Assembly (NCBI GenBank): GCA_036346355.1
Contig: CM070591.1
Span: 36,364,392-36,428,391, forward strand
Length of the DNA: 64,000 nucleotides
Source of the DNA: Rhipidocladum racemiflorum
Lineage: Eukaryota > Streptophyta > Magnoliopsida > Poales > Poaceae
Direction: 5' to 3'
Position numbers and translations under genes: made by a program. This document shows positions 43,724 to 55,236 of this stretch, one piece after another. How positions within the stretch are numbered: the stretch's first letter is position 1; each line of letters opens with the position of its first letter. A model generated the notes under the pieces. The model worked only from the letters and a program-made list of their open reading frames with translations, did not search any database and had not been told where the DNA came from.

Positions 43724-46700
43724 TGTCGGGACCCCGAATTTGCAAATCCGGACCCTCTGTGTATTCAACACTAGTCCAGGAACGCGCTAGTGCACACAGT
43801 CTTAACATCGGTAATATCACAATCATACCACTCGATACTAATAAAGTACCTTTATTTAATTAAGCAAACTGGTTACTTGACCTTATAGCCAAGTCACAAA
43901 TGTACGCCTCGCAGGGCGATACTTATTCAGAGAAAAATAATAGCAGCGAAAAATCAAATAACTTCGTGGCGCCATCCAGTATACCACAGGCAACTGACTG
44001 GGCTCGCTTCCCTAAGTAGACGGTTCCTCTTGGAGCTCCTCCTCCAAAGCTGGTGTAGTCTCCTCTTCAACTGGTGTTGTATTGTGGCAAGGGTGAGTAC
44101 TTGGTACTCAGCAAGTCATGCACAGAATGCAGGCTAATATACTATATGCATGGCTTGGTACAAAGGAATAGCTCAAGGTATAATTGCAGTAAGCAGCATT
44201 TGACAAGTAATATAAGTAGATTCGAAAGCAGTAGAAACAAGTAAAGCATAAATAACTTTTCAAAGAGTTTCATAAACATCTTTCCCATCCTAATCCACAT
44301 TTCCATCAACATCATTATTAATCCAACCCAACCTTTCAAACCCAAGTTATCTTTGAGAAAATCTAACCCTTGACTGTAATTCGGCGATGTCCAATACCGC
44401 GGACACGGCTATTCGAATAGATTCTACACTCTGCAGAGGTTATGCACTTTACCCACAAGATACGATCAAACACCACAAAGGCGAGTTCAGTAACAAAGTC
44501 TTTCGGAAACTTCTAACAATACAAGTGGTCCTCCCGGTTATTGCACACTAACCCTTCCCTTAGCTAAGGCGAAGTTTAGGCCAATCAACCGTTAGATGGG
44601 TACTGGCCTCACCCAGACGCGCTCCCGTACAACTTACACAAAGGGTGTAGTTGACCTCACGAGGTCCCACAGTGCGTTATTAGCAACTTAGTCAACTAGG
44701 TCCGTCCCATTACAGACATGTGGTTGCACGTTAGACCCAGTTCAAAGGCTTGCAAGGTTAAGTCCTTAGGGTGACCAGGGCAAGACTACCCGAAGAACCA
44801 AATCAACATCCCCAATGCCACAACTGGCCCACCTGATTATTCTTGCCACATGCCCCGGTCGAAAAACTATTTATCAAACCCCAGTTGATTACCATGCACC
44901 ACGTGCCATCAACATCACATGGTACCTTTCCAAAACAGGTTCAATATATCATTAAGTCAACATTAATGTTTGTTTGTCCAAAATCATGTCATGAGCACGT
45001 AGCAGGTCTAAGCAGTTTACTACAACGGTCTAAAACCCATGTTGGCAAGTTAATAATGTCCAACTAGTAAACCACAACTAGGGTGACAAGGGCCATGGCA
45101 CATATTTAAGTAATCAAGGTGTCATACAAAGAAATTGGTATTTATCTAATTCCCCAAATTTAAATAAAGTATTTTCTAATTGAACTAGCATGCAATAGGT
45201 TAAATCAAAATAGATTTCGAAATAGGATCAACATGGTCAAAGCACAACTTGCCTTCAAAAAGTACTTGCTCTTGGTCTTGAGTTGGATCTGAGTCAATAC
45301 TTCTCCTTCGAATCCTTCCAGACTTCAACGTCTACTCGTAAAGCGTGCAAATAGCAAATACACGAATAAACAATAGGCAAAAAGTGTCCAAACATCCAAA
45401 TAAAATCCATAAACAGAGAGAACATAATTTTATGAATTTTTAGAAACTGGAATCGTCAGATTTGGAGTTAAAATGCAAAAGTTATGATTATTTAAAGTTT
45501 AAATAATCAATTAAATAATTTTACAGAGAAAAACTTTAGTCCAAAAATTAAATAAAATTCATATTTAGGTAGGTCTCAATTTTATACAAATTTAGAAATT
45601 TGAATCACTCAAATCGGAGTTGAAACGCAAAAGTTATAAGCGTTTGAAGTTTGAAACAAAATCTGAAATCATTATTTCGAATTAATAAATCATTTTCTTT
45701 TTCGGAAATTAATTATTGCGTCAGTCTGGACACGTGGCAACACGGGATTGGTCTGCTGACGTCAGCCGGTCCATGGACTCGGTCCACGCTCGGTTTGGGT
45801 CTACCGTGGATCCGGTCCACGGCTCCATGTGTCACTGACATGTGGGCCCCCCCTCGGGTGACGTCACTGCGGCGTCGGCCGGGGCTCGGCCACGGCGGCA
45901 GTGGGACCCGCTCGGCGTCATTCGGCGTCGGCGCTTTCGGTGAGACGGCCGTGACATCTTGAGCCCGCCATGGCGTCGGCGTGGCGTCATGGTGCGATTT
46001 GATGGGCGGCGACATGCGGGCGCGTGTCGAGACACGCGTGCTCACGCAGCGTGGCGGCGGCCGCGGCGGTCGATCTCCGCGACACGTGGCTAGATCTCGA
46101 CCGCTGATTTGAAAATCAACGGTCGGCATTGATCTGGATTCACGCAGCGTTTGGGGTGAACTTCGGTTGATCTCGACCGTTGGATCTAGATCCAACGGCC
46201 GAGATTGAATCTGAGATTCTTGACGGGATCTCACCGTCGGGTGACGTGGCGCGATCTTGGACCGTCGCGATGGAGATCCAACGGCTCGCTGGCCAGCGGA
46301 TGACGATGGCGACACGCGGAGCAGGCCACCGGAGATGAAAACGACGACGAGCCCGACGGCGCCGGTCGCTCGCCCGGCGAGTGAGAGGTACCCAGTGCGC
46401 CTTGGCTTGGGGGTCTCGACCAGGCTCAACCGCGGCGGAAGACGGCGAACGGCGGAATGAAGCAAAGAATCGCGCGGGAGAGAGAGAACTCCGGCGAGCA
46501 ATTGCGAGGTGACGGCGGATAAGGCTCGGAAGTTGGGGAAGACGATGCGACGGTCAGTCGCGATCCTCGGCAACGATCCACGCCTTAAATCGGCGTAACG
46601 TCGAGATTCGTTCGGTTTCCGCGGCGGAGCCGGTATGGGCGGCGGAGTCCGTTCCGAACTCGGTGAGGTGACGTGGACGCACGATGGCCATCCACGTGGC

Positions 46701-47184
46701 GTGATCAGTGGCCGAGATTAGCTCGGGTGCGGCCGTGACTGGCGCGGATTGATCCTGACCGTTGGATCTCGATCCAACCGCTCGGATCCGATCCGAGTTG
46801 GAGTCGGTTCGATCGAGTCGGTGGCTCGGTCGGGTTCGGTCGGACTCGAACTCGAGTCCGACTCGGGCTCGATCGGATGAACGATACAAACCCACTCGCA
46901 TTTCGGTGATTTAATAATTAAAATAATTCCCGATAATTCATTTAATTCATTAAAAATAGCAAAAGACTTCGAGAAAAATTCGGAAAAATTACGAAAATAC
47001 TTTAGGGTATTTGGGACTCAAATAAAATATTTCCAATAAAATTTTATTTGCAAAGTTTAATTCTTTAATTATTTCAAAATGGAATAAATTCAAATAAATT
47101 CCAAATAAATCCAAATAAATTCCAGAAAATTCCAAAAATTCACCAAAGTGCCAAATCACACATGAATTTATGAAAAGCAAAATT
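43724..47184 (-). mobile_element. Element D: solo LTR of the long-LTR family, reversed, one end truncated
   Basis: The minus strand reads as an LTR of the A/B/C family. The plus strand begins TGTCGGGACCCCGAATTTGC at 43724 and runs to CATGAATTTATGAAAAGCAAAATT at 47184. The last roughly 15 bases (the TGTAACACC end) are missing, and no target duplication can be paired with GTCAC at 43719. The conserved short frame is readable on the minus strand at about 45345-45200. There is no internal region on either side, so it is a solo LTR left by recombination or a truncated copy. Confidence 0.85.
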
Positions 47185-47186
47185 CG

Positions 47187-47318
47187 TCTAGATCTGGTTC
47201 ATCATCGGAGGATGAACCACCACTACTCCGCGTAGTCTCCAGCGACGACGACTCCAGCGACACCGACTCTGGCGACTCGGGTGACTCTTTACCCTCGGGC
47301 GAGAGCCGCGAGTGGTAA
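47187..47318 (+). pseudogene. Ser/Asp-rich reading frame tail, unknown
   Basis: A 43-codon frame with SSSEDEPPLLRVVSSDDDSS and SGDSGDSLPSGESREW ends in a TAA at 47316. It has no own start and begins right at the D boundary. It may be the end of the gene that starts at 43429, cut by D, or an unrelated exon. Confidence 0.3.
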
Positions 47319-48402
47319 ATTTAATATATTAGCTGTAATGCAGTCCGTTAATATGTTTAATAATTATAAACAATGGATGTCGTTATATATTGTAATGAAG
47401 TATAATGTGTGGAAGACTTGATGGAGAACAAAAACTAGAGGGTTGTTGGAGTGCAGATGAAGCCTATTCGGCTGCCTTTACAGTCTATTTTGAGTCTCTT
47501 TTATATTTTTGTGGATTGTATCTTTCTAATGTTCTGTTGTTCCAAGTCAAAATGCAACTGCAATAACAAGCCTCAAGGTAAAGCACTGATGCTTCTTCTG
47601 AAGGAAACAACCTGAATGCATACATGGGCATGGTTACTACATGGTGGTCAGATTACAACCGGTGGTTTCCTCAAGTGCATCGACAAGTTCTTGGACGACA
47701 TTGAAAGCAAGATTGATCAGCGATGTGTCTATTTGAGTCTCCGTTATGTTTTGTGTGGATTGTTTCTTTCTACTGTAAGCTGGGGGCAGCCGTTGTCTGC
47801 TGAGCAATGGTTGATTTTGGAGAGAACTATGCTTTAGTTCGTTTTTTTTGGCTGATGGTATAGAGCTAGGAGATCCTAATGCTATGTAAGTTGTCCTTTG
47901 TGGTCTGGGTGTTTTGATGTTTTGATGCTCTGTAATTCTGCCAAAATGTTATAACTATTCTTAGTTTCATTGAATGGAACTAGGGCATCAAATGTTTGAT
48001 ATCCTATTGATAAAAAAAAAGTATAATGTGTGGAATGGTATATATATTATTATTATCTGCTGCATGCATGCTACTATAATGTTCTATATAATTTGCATCA
48101 CTACATGTGTCTATATAAATTGTCTGAGAGTTGAACCGCGAGTTTGGATTCTAGCAGAGTGGTACTGTTCATCGTCCGAAAAAACAAGTTGCACAAATAT
48201 TAAAGCATGAATGAAGGGTAGATGAGGTCTGTGTTAGGATTCTAGCAGAGCGGTCTGTGTTGGAGTTTGTTTTTTTCTTGTTCCCTGAAGGGGAAATGTG
48301 TGAGTGGAGGATCTCACAAAAACTATATTTCTATTGAACTGTTCTTGGTTTCACCTAATGGAACTGGGGCATTCTGTTGCCCTATTGGCTATTGATATAA
48401 AA
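47319..48402. other. Non-coding CACTA region with imperfect internal duplications
   Basis: No gene is recognised. A roughly 45-base segment at 47484-47530 (TTTTGTGGATTGTATCTTTCT) recurs changed at 47727-47775 (TTTTGTGTGGATTGTTTCTTT). A roughly 60-base segment at 47952-48009 recurs at 48336-48400, both with TTTCA..GAATGGAACT.GGGCAT-like order and a TATTGATA end. Confidence 0.6.
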
Positions 48403-48831
48403 ATCATCACAATCGGTTCTGGAAAAGAACTGATTGTGATAACCCCTGTGCTCATCACAATCGGTTTCTTCCCAAAACCGATTATGATAATACTTTCTCA
48501 TTACAATCGGTTCTGGAAAAGAACTGATTGTGATAACCCTTGTGCTCAGGACAATCGGTTTCTTCCCAAAACCGATTGTGATAATACCTACTCATTACAA
48601 TCGGTTCTATATAAAAACCGATTGTGATAACAAAATGATTATCACAATCGGTTCTTATCTAGAACCGATTGGGATTATTATCGTATCACAATCGGTTCCC
48701 TCTCAGAACCGATTGTGATAACATGTTACCAAGATTTCCAAATGGAATATACTTATCACAATCAGTTTTTTAGTCAAAAGTTTAGAACCGACACAGATGA
48801 AGCGATAGTAATGTGTCATTCTGTAGTAGTG
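48403..48831 (-). repeat. CACTA right end: palindromic subterminal repeats and terminal inverted repeat
   Basis: About ten short palindromic units of the form CACAATCGGTTC, a few bases, GAACCGATTGTGATAA run from 48403 to 48770. A GAACCGACACAGAT unit follows, and the terminus TGTCATTCTGTAGTAGTG ends at 48831. Such arrays bind the second CACTA protein in En/Spm. This is the 5' end relative to the transposase gene. Confidence 0.9.
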
Positions 48832-49159
48832 AAGCGTCGGGGAAACTGTTTGAATGGCCAATAACCCTGCTTTATAGGTAGCCGATGTTTGACTAGTTGT
48901 CGGCTAAGACCAGGCATCTCGTAGTACTCCCAAGCAAAACAATCTCTATACTTTTTAAGCATCTCGACCAACTTACTTTTGTAGTCTGTGCCTATTTTGC
49001 GCTTATGAAAGTTGTTCTTTTTCTATCCCCTTCTCCTATATCAACTTCTTCAAGCAAATCGGCAGAAGTGAAACCCTGTCCCAACCTTTTCTCTTGAAAA
49101 TCTTTAATGGCTTCCTCACAGTCCAATGCTTGTCGATAGCTTTGAAGTTTATTATTTTT
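48832..49159 (-). pseudogene. pol: Pol linker and start of RT of element E
   Basis: The minus strand after the protease carries VDIGEGDRKRTTFISAK, then after a frame change KLVEMLKKYRDCFAWEYYEM, PGLSRQLVKHRLPIK and WPFKQFPRR, the lead-in to gypsy RT. The CACTA terminus follows directly after PRRF-like codons, so RT is cut before its catalytic part. Confidence 0.8.
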
Positions 49160-49711
49160 TTATTCCAAATCAAATGTACCCGGTCTGACATTGATCGGCA
49201 TTAACCCTGATTTTCCGACGCAAATGAAGTCGCAGTCGTCCAGAACTCTGCTGGATATGCATTCGGCTTCTTGGTGCGGCCAATTCGCGTCGGGGCTGGC
49301 CAATGCTATGTGGGCCGATGTATCGGCTGGTATTACCTCGACTTCGTCTCCGTTCCATTGCACCAGGATTTGATGTATTGTCGACGGAATGTAACAGTTG
49401 GCATGGATCCAGTCGTGCCCTAGGTGCACACTATAATTCCCCTTCGCTTCAATTACAAAAAATGTAGTCGGCAAAGTCTTGTTACCGACTATCAGATCTG
49501 TGACCATCACTCCTTTTGCTTCGGTGGGATCACCTGTGACGTCGTTCAACACCATGTTTGTCTTGATCAAGTCTTCGTCGGCTTTGCCCAATTTCTTGAA
49601 GGTGCTTAGTGGCATGAGGTTTATTGTAGCTCCTCCATCGACTAGCATCCTTGATATGGGTCGGCCATTGATATGCCCCTTTAGGTACAACGGCTTTAGA
49701 TGCCGATGCAT
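49160..49711 (-). pseudogene. pol: Aspartic protease segment of element E
   Basis: A 183-codon open frame carries LKPLYLKGHINGRPISRM, then the catalytic-type VDGGATINLMPLSTFKKLG. It continues with MVLNDVTGDPTEAKGVMV, FFVIEAKGNYSVHLGHDWIH and a tail with ASPDANW and PINVRPGTFDLE. The DGGA form (in place of DSGA) is usual in Tat/Athila-like elements. The open frame is intact but part of a broken gag-pol. Confidence 0.85.
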
Positions 49712-50750
49712 GTCCTGGGTTTCTCAAATACGGCGTCCTGTGCACCAAGACATAGCTGAGCCAAGACCTCCTCTGTCGGTTTAATTTCGGTCCTAAATTC
49801 AGCCGGTAGGGTGAAGACCATATTGATGTCCATTAGGGGGAGTCGTCTCGAATCATTGGCGATCCAGAATCGACTGATTGATCTGAATCCTCCTCGATCG
49901 GGTTTTTTCGCCTCCATTATTGCTTTGTGTTCTGTGCCGGCCGCAACTCGTTGAATATCCGATCTCGTTCTTCCTCTTGCTTGGCTTCTCTTATTTCTAG
50001 CATCCTTAAGCGTTGCAGCCATCTTCGTGGGGATCGGCTAAGGCCGGAGGGACACCACCTCGGCTTTGGTTTGATTGGCTTTCGGATTTTTCCAGCCAAA
50101 TTGCCGGTTTTACTTTCGAACCCTGATGACTCGGGTTGTTCTGAGGACTCAACCTGCTCTGTTGCCGGCACTTCCCTTCACATTGGTTCTTCAATTCGTG
50201 GCCCTAGCCGATCATGGACCGGCCTAGCTAACCTCTCCCTAATCGGTCGCCATGGGCGATCTCGGGGGAGATGTCCCATTGGGCACGTTTGTACCGACGG
50301 CAACTGCATTCTCCTTTCCTAGCAAAACTGCCAGAAGGGGCACTGTCAGTGAGCTCTTTCCTCATCATCGACCCAGTACCTGTCATCGGGCTGACGAGGG
50401 CATTGCTTGTGGCGGTGGCTAATCTTCTCATATTTCTCCAGGAGTTGGGAGAAAGTTGGCCTAGATCTCGTGACTTGCTTTGGTGTGGTTTTCTCGGCCT
50501 TATACCATTGTCCGATGCGTGGTTCGCCCCTGATTTTAATGGTCCTTGAGTTTCAGCCGCCTCGATCGGCTTCTATCTGTAATGAGCCGATCGTTATTTT
50601 CAACATTTCGCCTCCACCGGAACTTAATTGGACCTCAACCTGCCGAATCGGCTCGTCCATCGGCTCTTTTCCTTTTCGAGAGCATTGCACCATGTTGATC
50701 GAAAAAGGGTTTACATCCACCTGCATGGCCGGTCCTTCTGCAAATTTTAG
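49712..50750 (-). pseudogene. gag: gag C-terminal region of element E, broken
   Basis: After the F insertion the minus strand resumes with KFAEGPAMQVDVNPFSINMV, then LKITIGSLQIEADRGG and a TGA. In other frames RPTFSQLLEKYEKISHRHKQ, QRLRMLEIREAKQEEERDR and FNELRP are readable. These are typical of the gag-to-protease stretch of Tat-like grass elements. Several stops and frame changes occur. Confidence 0.75.
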
Positions 50751-53048
50751 TCATGGAGAAAGTCCAACCGGATTTAACAAAATTTACATAACAATTTCTT
50801 TCTCTAGTTACCATTCCCAGCACCTTTAATTAAGGTTTATGATGCTTATTAAAAAGGCACCCAACCAAGACTACATTGACATGATCCCCACGGATCAGCA
50901 ACTCATAATACATCTTATTCCAAGTTTGAAACATAGTATTTCAACAAATCTTTCAGCATGATCAACCTATAATTTTTTTTATACCATCCATTCATCAACT
51001 TTTCGACAATCGGAACTGATTCAATTAATCAATGACTTTCAACATGTAAATATTATCTCTACAAGACAGAGTTCATAACTATGATTCTAAGACATACATT
51101 CATTAAGGATAAAATTCTACTTCATGTTAATTATCCATGGTTCACTCCATCACAACATGTTACAATAATCTCCATTTTAACAATGGTTTCCAACAAGCAA
51201 TCTACACAATTACCACCACTACTAAGTCATCAATATCAATAAACGGCATAATTATAAACAACAACATTGCTTTAAGCTACCCCATACATAGGTTATAACA
51301 AGTTGCCGCTACTCAACATACTCCAACTATTAAAATGAATTTAATAAGTTAGACCATCACCACGCTCTTAAAGCAACAATAAAACCTATATCTTTCCAAT
51401 TGACATCGATACTAGCAATATAGGAACACCACTGCATACTTCCAAATATACTAATAGTTTGCAACATAAAAATAACGGCTCTAATCAACTTCCAAATTAA
51501 GGTCACAAACCGACATGATTAAATTTCTCTACTAACACGTTAAATTAAAACGTCTTTAATCAACCAACAAGGTTTCCTTAACAATATCAGTAGTTCAAAA
51601 TTTTAAACATTAACAATGTTCAGCTACACATTTAATAAATGGGGCGTACTACCTCACTTCAAAATAAAGCAACAAACTCTAAGCATGTTCATTAACACAT
51701 TTGATCATTACTTGCTATAGAAATAAATCTACGACACTAGAAGTTCATTTAATCTTAAGCTACAGATAAAAATTACATTGATTCAACTTGCAAATTAGCT
51801 TAGGAGTACAACATTTCCATAAACCACATTGTTACATACTTCATAATATGCTAAACAACAGTTTTCACTTTTGACAATTACTTTCAGTCAAATAACTACT
51901 TACTTTATTTGCAGCATTTTCTTTTTATCACTCAACCAAAAATTCACAAAGAAACTTGACTCAAAGTTGCAATGAGACAAACCTAAACTTGGTCATGCAA
52001 AAGGAAATTCTCCAAAACACTTTTCAATCTCAAGACTCTCATGGAGGAAAATGGTTGAAAGATAATTTTCTTAAGGGGGAACCAAGCGATCAAGTAATCC
52101 TTTGCAAACAAAACTTTAACACCAAACCCCAAACTTTCACGAAACAAGAAGGGTTTTTCAAAGATGATTTCTTAAACCAGTAAAATGACGAAATCAAACA
52201 CCACTTACTCCTACAAAGCCACAGAACTTCAGCCCTGACAGCCAGGTCTGGCATAACACCGCAATAACCCCTTTAACCTCGGAGAAAGACAAACACATGA
52301 ATAAATTGAATGCTTCTTCCCCATAAAGCAATCAACAAACTAAGCATCAAAGCTGGAAAGGTGACCAAAAGAAGCACAACACTAGACTCTTCTTCTTCGT
52401 CTTCAACCAAGGAAGACAAAACCACACACTGCATACAGAACGATTCGCGAAAATCCAATACCAAACACTTTTCTTTTGGTTTCCATCAACTAAAACCAAG
52501 AAAACCAACCAAAATCGACCACAGAACGATAAAAAACATCCGAAGGAATCCACCACCAATCTATTCTATTCGACTCCAGTCAACTACCCGATCTATGATA
52601 GAAAGGGTAAGCACTCTTCTCCTACATTGGTTAAAAATTCTTCGGTGATGGCGTTAACCGGCCAAACCGTCAAACCACACCCTTACTATGAACAAAAAAA
52701 AAATGGTGACCGAAACCCTTCGGCACCACAACCCCACTTGATCAAACATATAGCATCTCAATCAATACTTTCATAAATCTAACATCATACTTCATCAAAA
52801 TGCAGCATTTAACATAAGAGCATAAATACAACATTTAAGCATAAAGCAACGATACCCATACCCTTACCTACTGTGCATCCATGTGTGTCAAATTTTAAAT
52901 TAGTTATTCCACTTACACAAGTTTTAATGTTGCTATCCTATGACAAAATTTTAAGTGTAACCTAAGCCATGTTTCTAGGTTACTCCACATCAAAATTTTA
53001 GTTTACCCTATGGTATTCCACTAAGTTCATACACCACGGACCTGAAGC
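50751..53048 (-). other. AT-rich non-coding interior of element F
   Basis: No domain, tandem repeat or RNA gene is visible. Short frames such as those at 51956..52183 and 52310..52648 have no recognisable motif. Simple A/T-rich stretches dominate. Confidence 0.6.
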
Positions 53049-53062
53049 CCTCTCTGATACCA
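53049..53062 (-). other. Primer binding site of element F
   Basis: On the minus strand TGGTATCAGAGAGG lies two bases after the LTR end (…GGGGTGTTACA), an initiator tRNA-Met-like site. Confidence 0.75.
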
Positions 53063-53064
53063 AC

Positions 53065-55236
53065 TGTAACACCCCGGCATCTAATATGCCCTGGATGTCA
53101 CCAAACATAGACTAAACAACATCTAAAGGTAAATTACAGCAAAGGAGTACATGTAAAAACCGAAAATTTCGGCAGCATCTCCTTTGTTTCCATGGTACGG
53201 AGCATCAACAATAATATCACAAGTTATATCATAATGGGAAGCATCTAAATCAGCAATAACAAGCGATATAGCAACTATTTAAGTCTAGCATAATGAATTT
53301 AACCACTCCATGATCTAAAACGAAGTAAATAATATGACCAAGCACACAAATAAGACATACTCCAAGTTCTCAACGCATTAACTTATAATTACGACTACGG
53401 CATATATCTTAATGAGTGAAACTTTGTGAAGATGTGCCACTAAGCCCTTTTCCCGCATGTCGGTTTCATGGTACCTAAAAACAACATAAAACACAAGCGT
53501 GAGTTCATCACTCAGCAAGTATATTGCAATGGTACAAAAGAACAATTACATGGCTACAACACCTCACATCATGTCTATCATCTTATTCATGCTCACATAT
53601 CATCATTCACATATCATCATCGTCATGTATGCAATGCGATGTGATGCACATGTCTCCTGGAAGCACATACCGGTATGGCTGAGTGCACACCCGTCGGTGT
53701 GCACCCTCTCTTCCCTTCCATCCAGAAGATGGAGGGTGCCTACTCCTCGCTTCCATTCACCGCGGTGGATGGAATCACGATGTAGGTCTTACTCAATGGC
53801 GCCCCGGACTAGTCATAACTTTCTCACCGACCTTACCAGACTAGTTATGACTTTCTCACCGACCCGGCCATGTATGCAAACATGCCAACATCATAAATAA
53901 CTTGTACATTAACACATGGAATCACAACATAATATACCGTATTTATCATATCAATGGCAAACATTAAAGCATGGCATGTGAACACATCATATATTCAATT
54001 GCAACTCATCAAAACTAGCAACCTACAACCCGCTACCCATTCCAATACACTTGCCTCAACCACGGGCGACGGATTGACGAGAAGTAGAGGGCACTTCTGG
54101 GGTCACACCACCTGCACATAGATATCACACACTCAAAAAACATGCCCACAAAACAATACGAAAACACTCTTCTACCCCGACTTCACAATCTACTCGCAAA
54201 AACCCAAAAACAGAGGTTCTGTCCCGACGGGACAGCAGACTTCCAACGAGCATAACTTGAGTTCTAAGACTCCGAATTGATTAAACGAGTACATCCTCGC
54301 GTAGCTTAGTAAATTTACTAACTTTTTCGAAGTATATGGAAAAGCTGATTCGGATTCTAAAGTGGTTTAATCTACAGAATACCGTGATCTGTTCCAATCT
54401 CGTCACAGTTTTGAACACGTTCGGTAAATCGAGCATAACTTTCAAACGGCTGGACGGAATTGGACGTTATTTATACCCACTAAAAGGTATTGAAGTTACC
54501 TACAACTTCTTAAACAAGCGGCCGACCAAATTCTGATTCTAAAATCGTGAAAACTCAAATCCTAGGTCGACTGCACAATCTGCCCGAAACAGAGAATGTG
54601 GCAAACTCTAGTTTTCATCTAATCTACCCAATCACAATACCACCACTTGATATAAAAGCATAAAATAGACCTCTATAACAGTACCTAGACCATCCCAAAG
54701 GATCACCCATGCCATACCTCAGCCCGAAGAACGACGAACGCCGAATTCCTTCCTCCCGGGCTCCCCGATCGCTTTCCTCGCGCCGGAACCGCCGGATCTC
54801 CTCGTCGCGGAGCTTTTCGAGGGGAAGATCAGTGGGATGGCGAGGTGAGGGGATCCCCAAGGGCATAAAGGAGGGTGGGGTGGTGGTGGAGGGGGTGGTG
54901 GCGCAAGGGGAGGGGAGGCGCACAGCAAGGGGCAAAAGGGGTGTGGCGCTATGGGAGGGAAAGGAGGAGGTGGGGCGCATGGGGGAGGGTATGGAGGCAC
55001 CCTAGGGCAAGTTGGCAGCCCCCCTCCTCCCCACATGGGCCAAGGAGGCTCCACCTAAGGCCCAAAAAGATCCCCCCAAGGCCCAAGTTTCCCCGGAAAG
55101 GCCCAAACTCCCGAAATTGGCCCGGAAACGCGATTAAATGGCATAACGTAAAGTTTTAACCTTCATTTTCACATTTTATAAAGTCACATTCTCTAATTTC
55201 ACCTTTTACGGTGTCTCGACATCCCGTAGTGTCACA
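53065..55236 (-). repeat. 5' LTR of element F
   Basis: On the minus strand it starts TGTGACACTACGGGATGTCG and ends ATGCCGGGGTGTTACA. It includes GATGCTGCCGAAATTTTC-type sequence (53160-53183) that also occurs in the CACTA hairpin arms. The first 550 bases include a purine-rich GGGGTGG/GGGGAGGGG patch (54860-55000 on the plus strand). Confidence 0.75.

Larger units (their letters stand above)
1..48831 (-). mobile_element. CACTA (En/Spm) DNA transposon, left end outside window, with nested insertions
   Basis: The right terminus at 48831 reads, on the minus strand, CACTACTACAGAATGACAC, the typical CACTA terminal inverted repeat, followed inward by subterminal AACCGA/TCGGTT repeats. The minus strand then carries a TNP2-type transposase and a second plant-transposase gene. 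The resident CACTA sequence is about 8.8 kb: 1..4118, 16000..18317, 42984..43723 and 47185..48831. The rest is inserted LTR elements A, B (with C) and D. Three bases after the terminus (AAG, 48832-48834) would be the expected 3-bp target duplication, but the matching left end is not in the window. Both genes are broken, so the element cannot encode its own movement as read. That both genes belong to one element is inferred from strand and from the segment shared at 803..985 and 17601..17779. Confidence 0.85.
50751..55236 (-). mobile_element. Element F: single-LTR retroelement with non-coding interior, in gag of E
   Basis: On the minus strand a 2.17-kb LTR (55236 to 53065) is followed by a tRNA-Met-like primer site (53062 to 53049) and about 2.3 kb of AT-rich interior without gag or pol. 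No second LTR is seen, and the interior ends near 50751, where E coding sequence resumes. It may be a truncated non-autonomous (LARD-like) element. The right junction with E is sharp (E reads FRQQIQS up to it); the left boundary is approximate. Confidence 0.7.

Noticed and set aside
43584..43826. Leu-rich minus-strand frame like a membrane protein
   Set aside because: It is the complement of the GAC/GAG repeat and runs into solo LTR D.
54624..55159. Pro-rich and Gly/Arg-rich frames near 54700-55100
   Set aside because: Composition effects in the G-rich part of the F LTR; overlapping frames on both strands and no domain.
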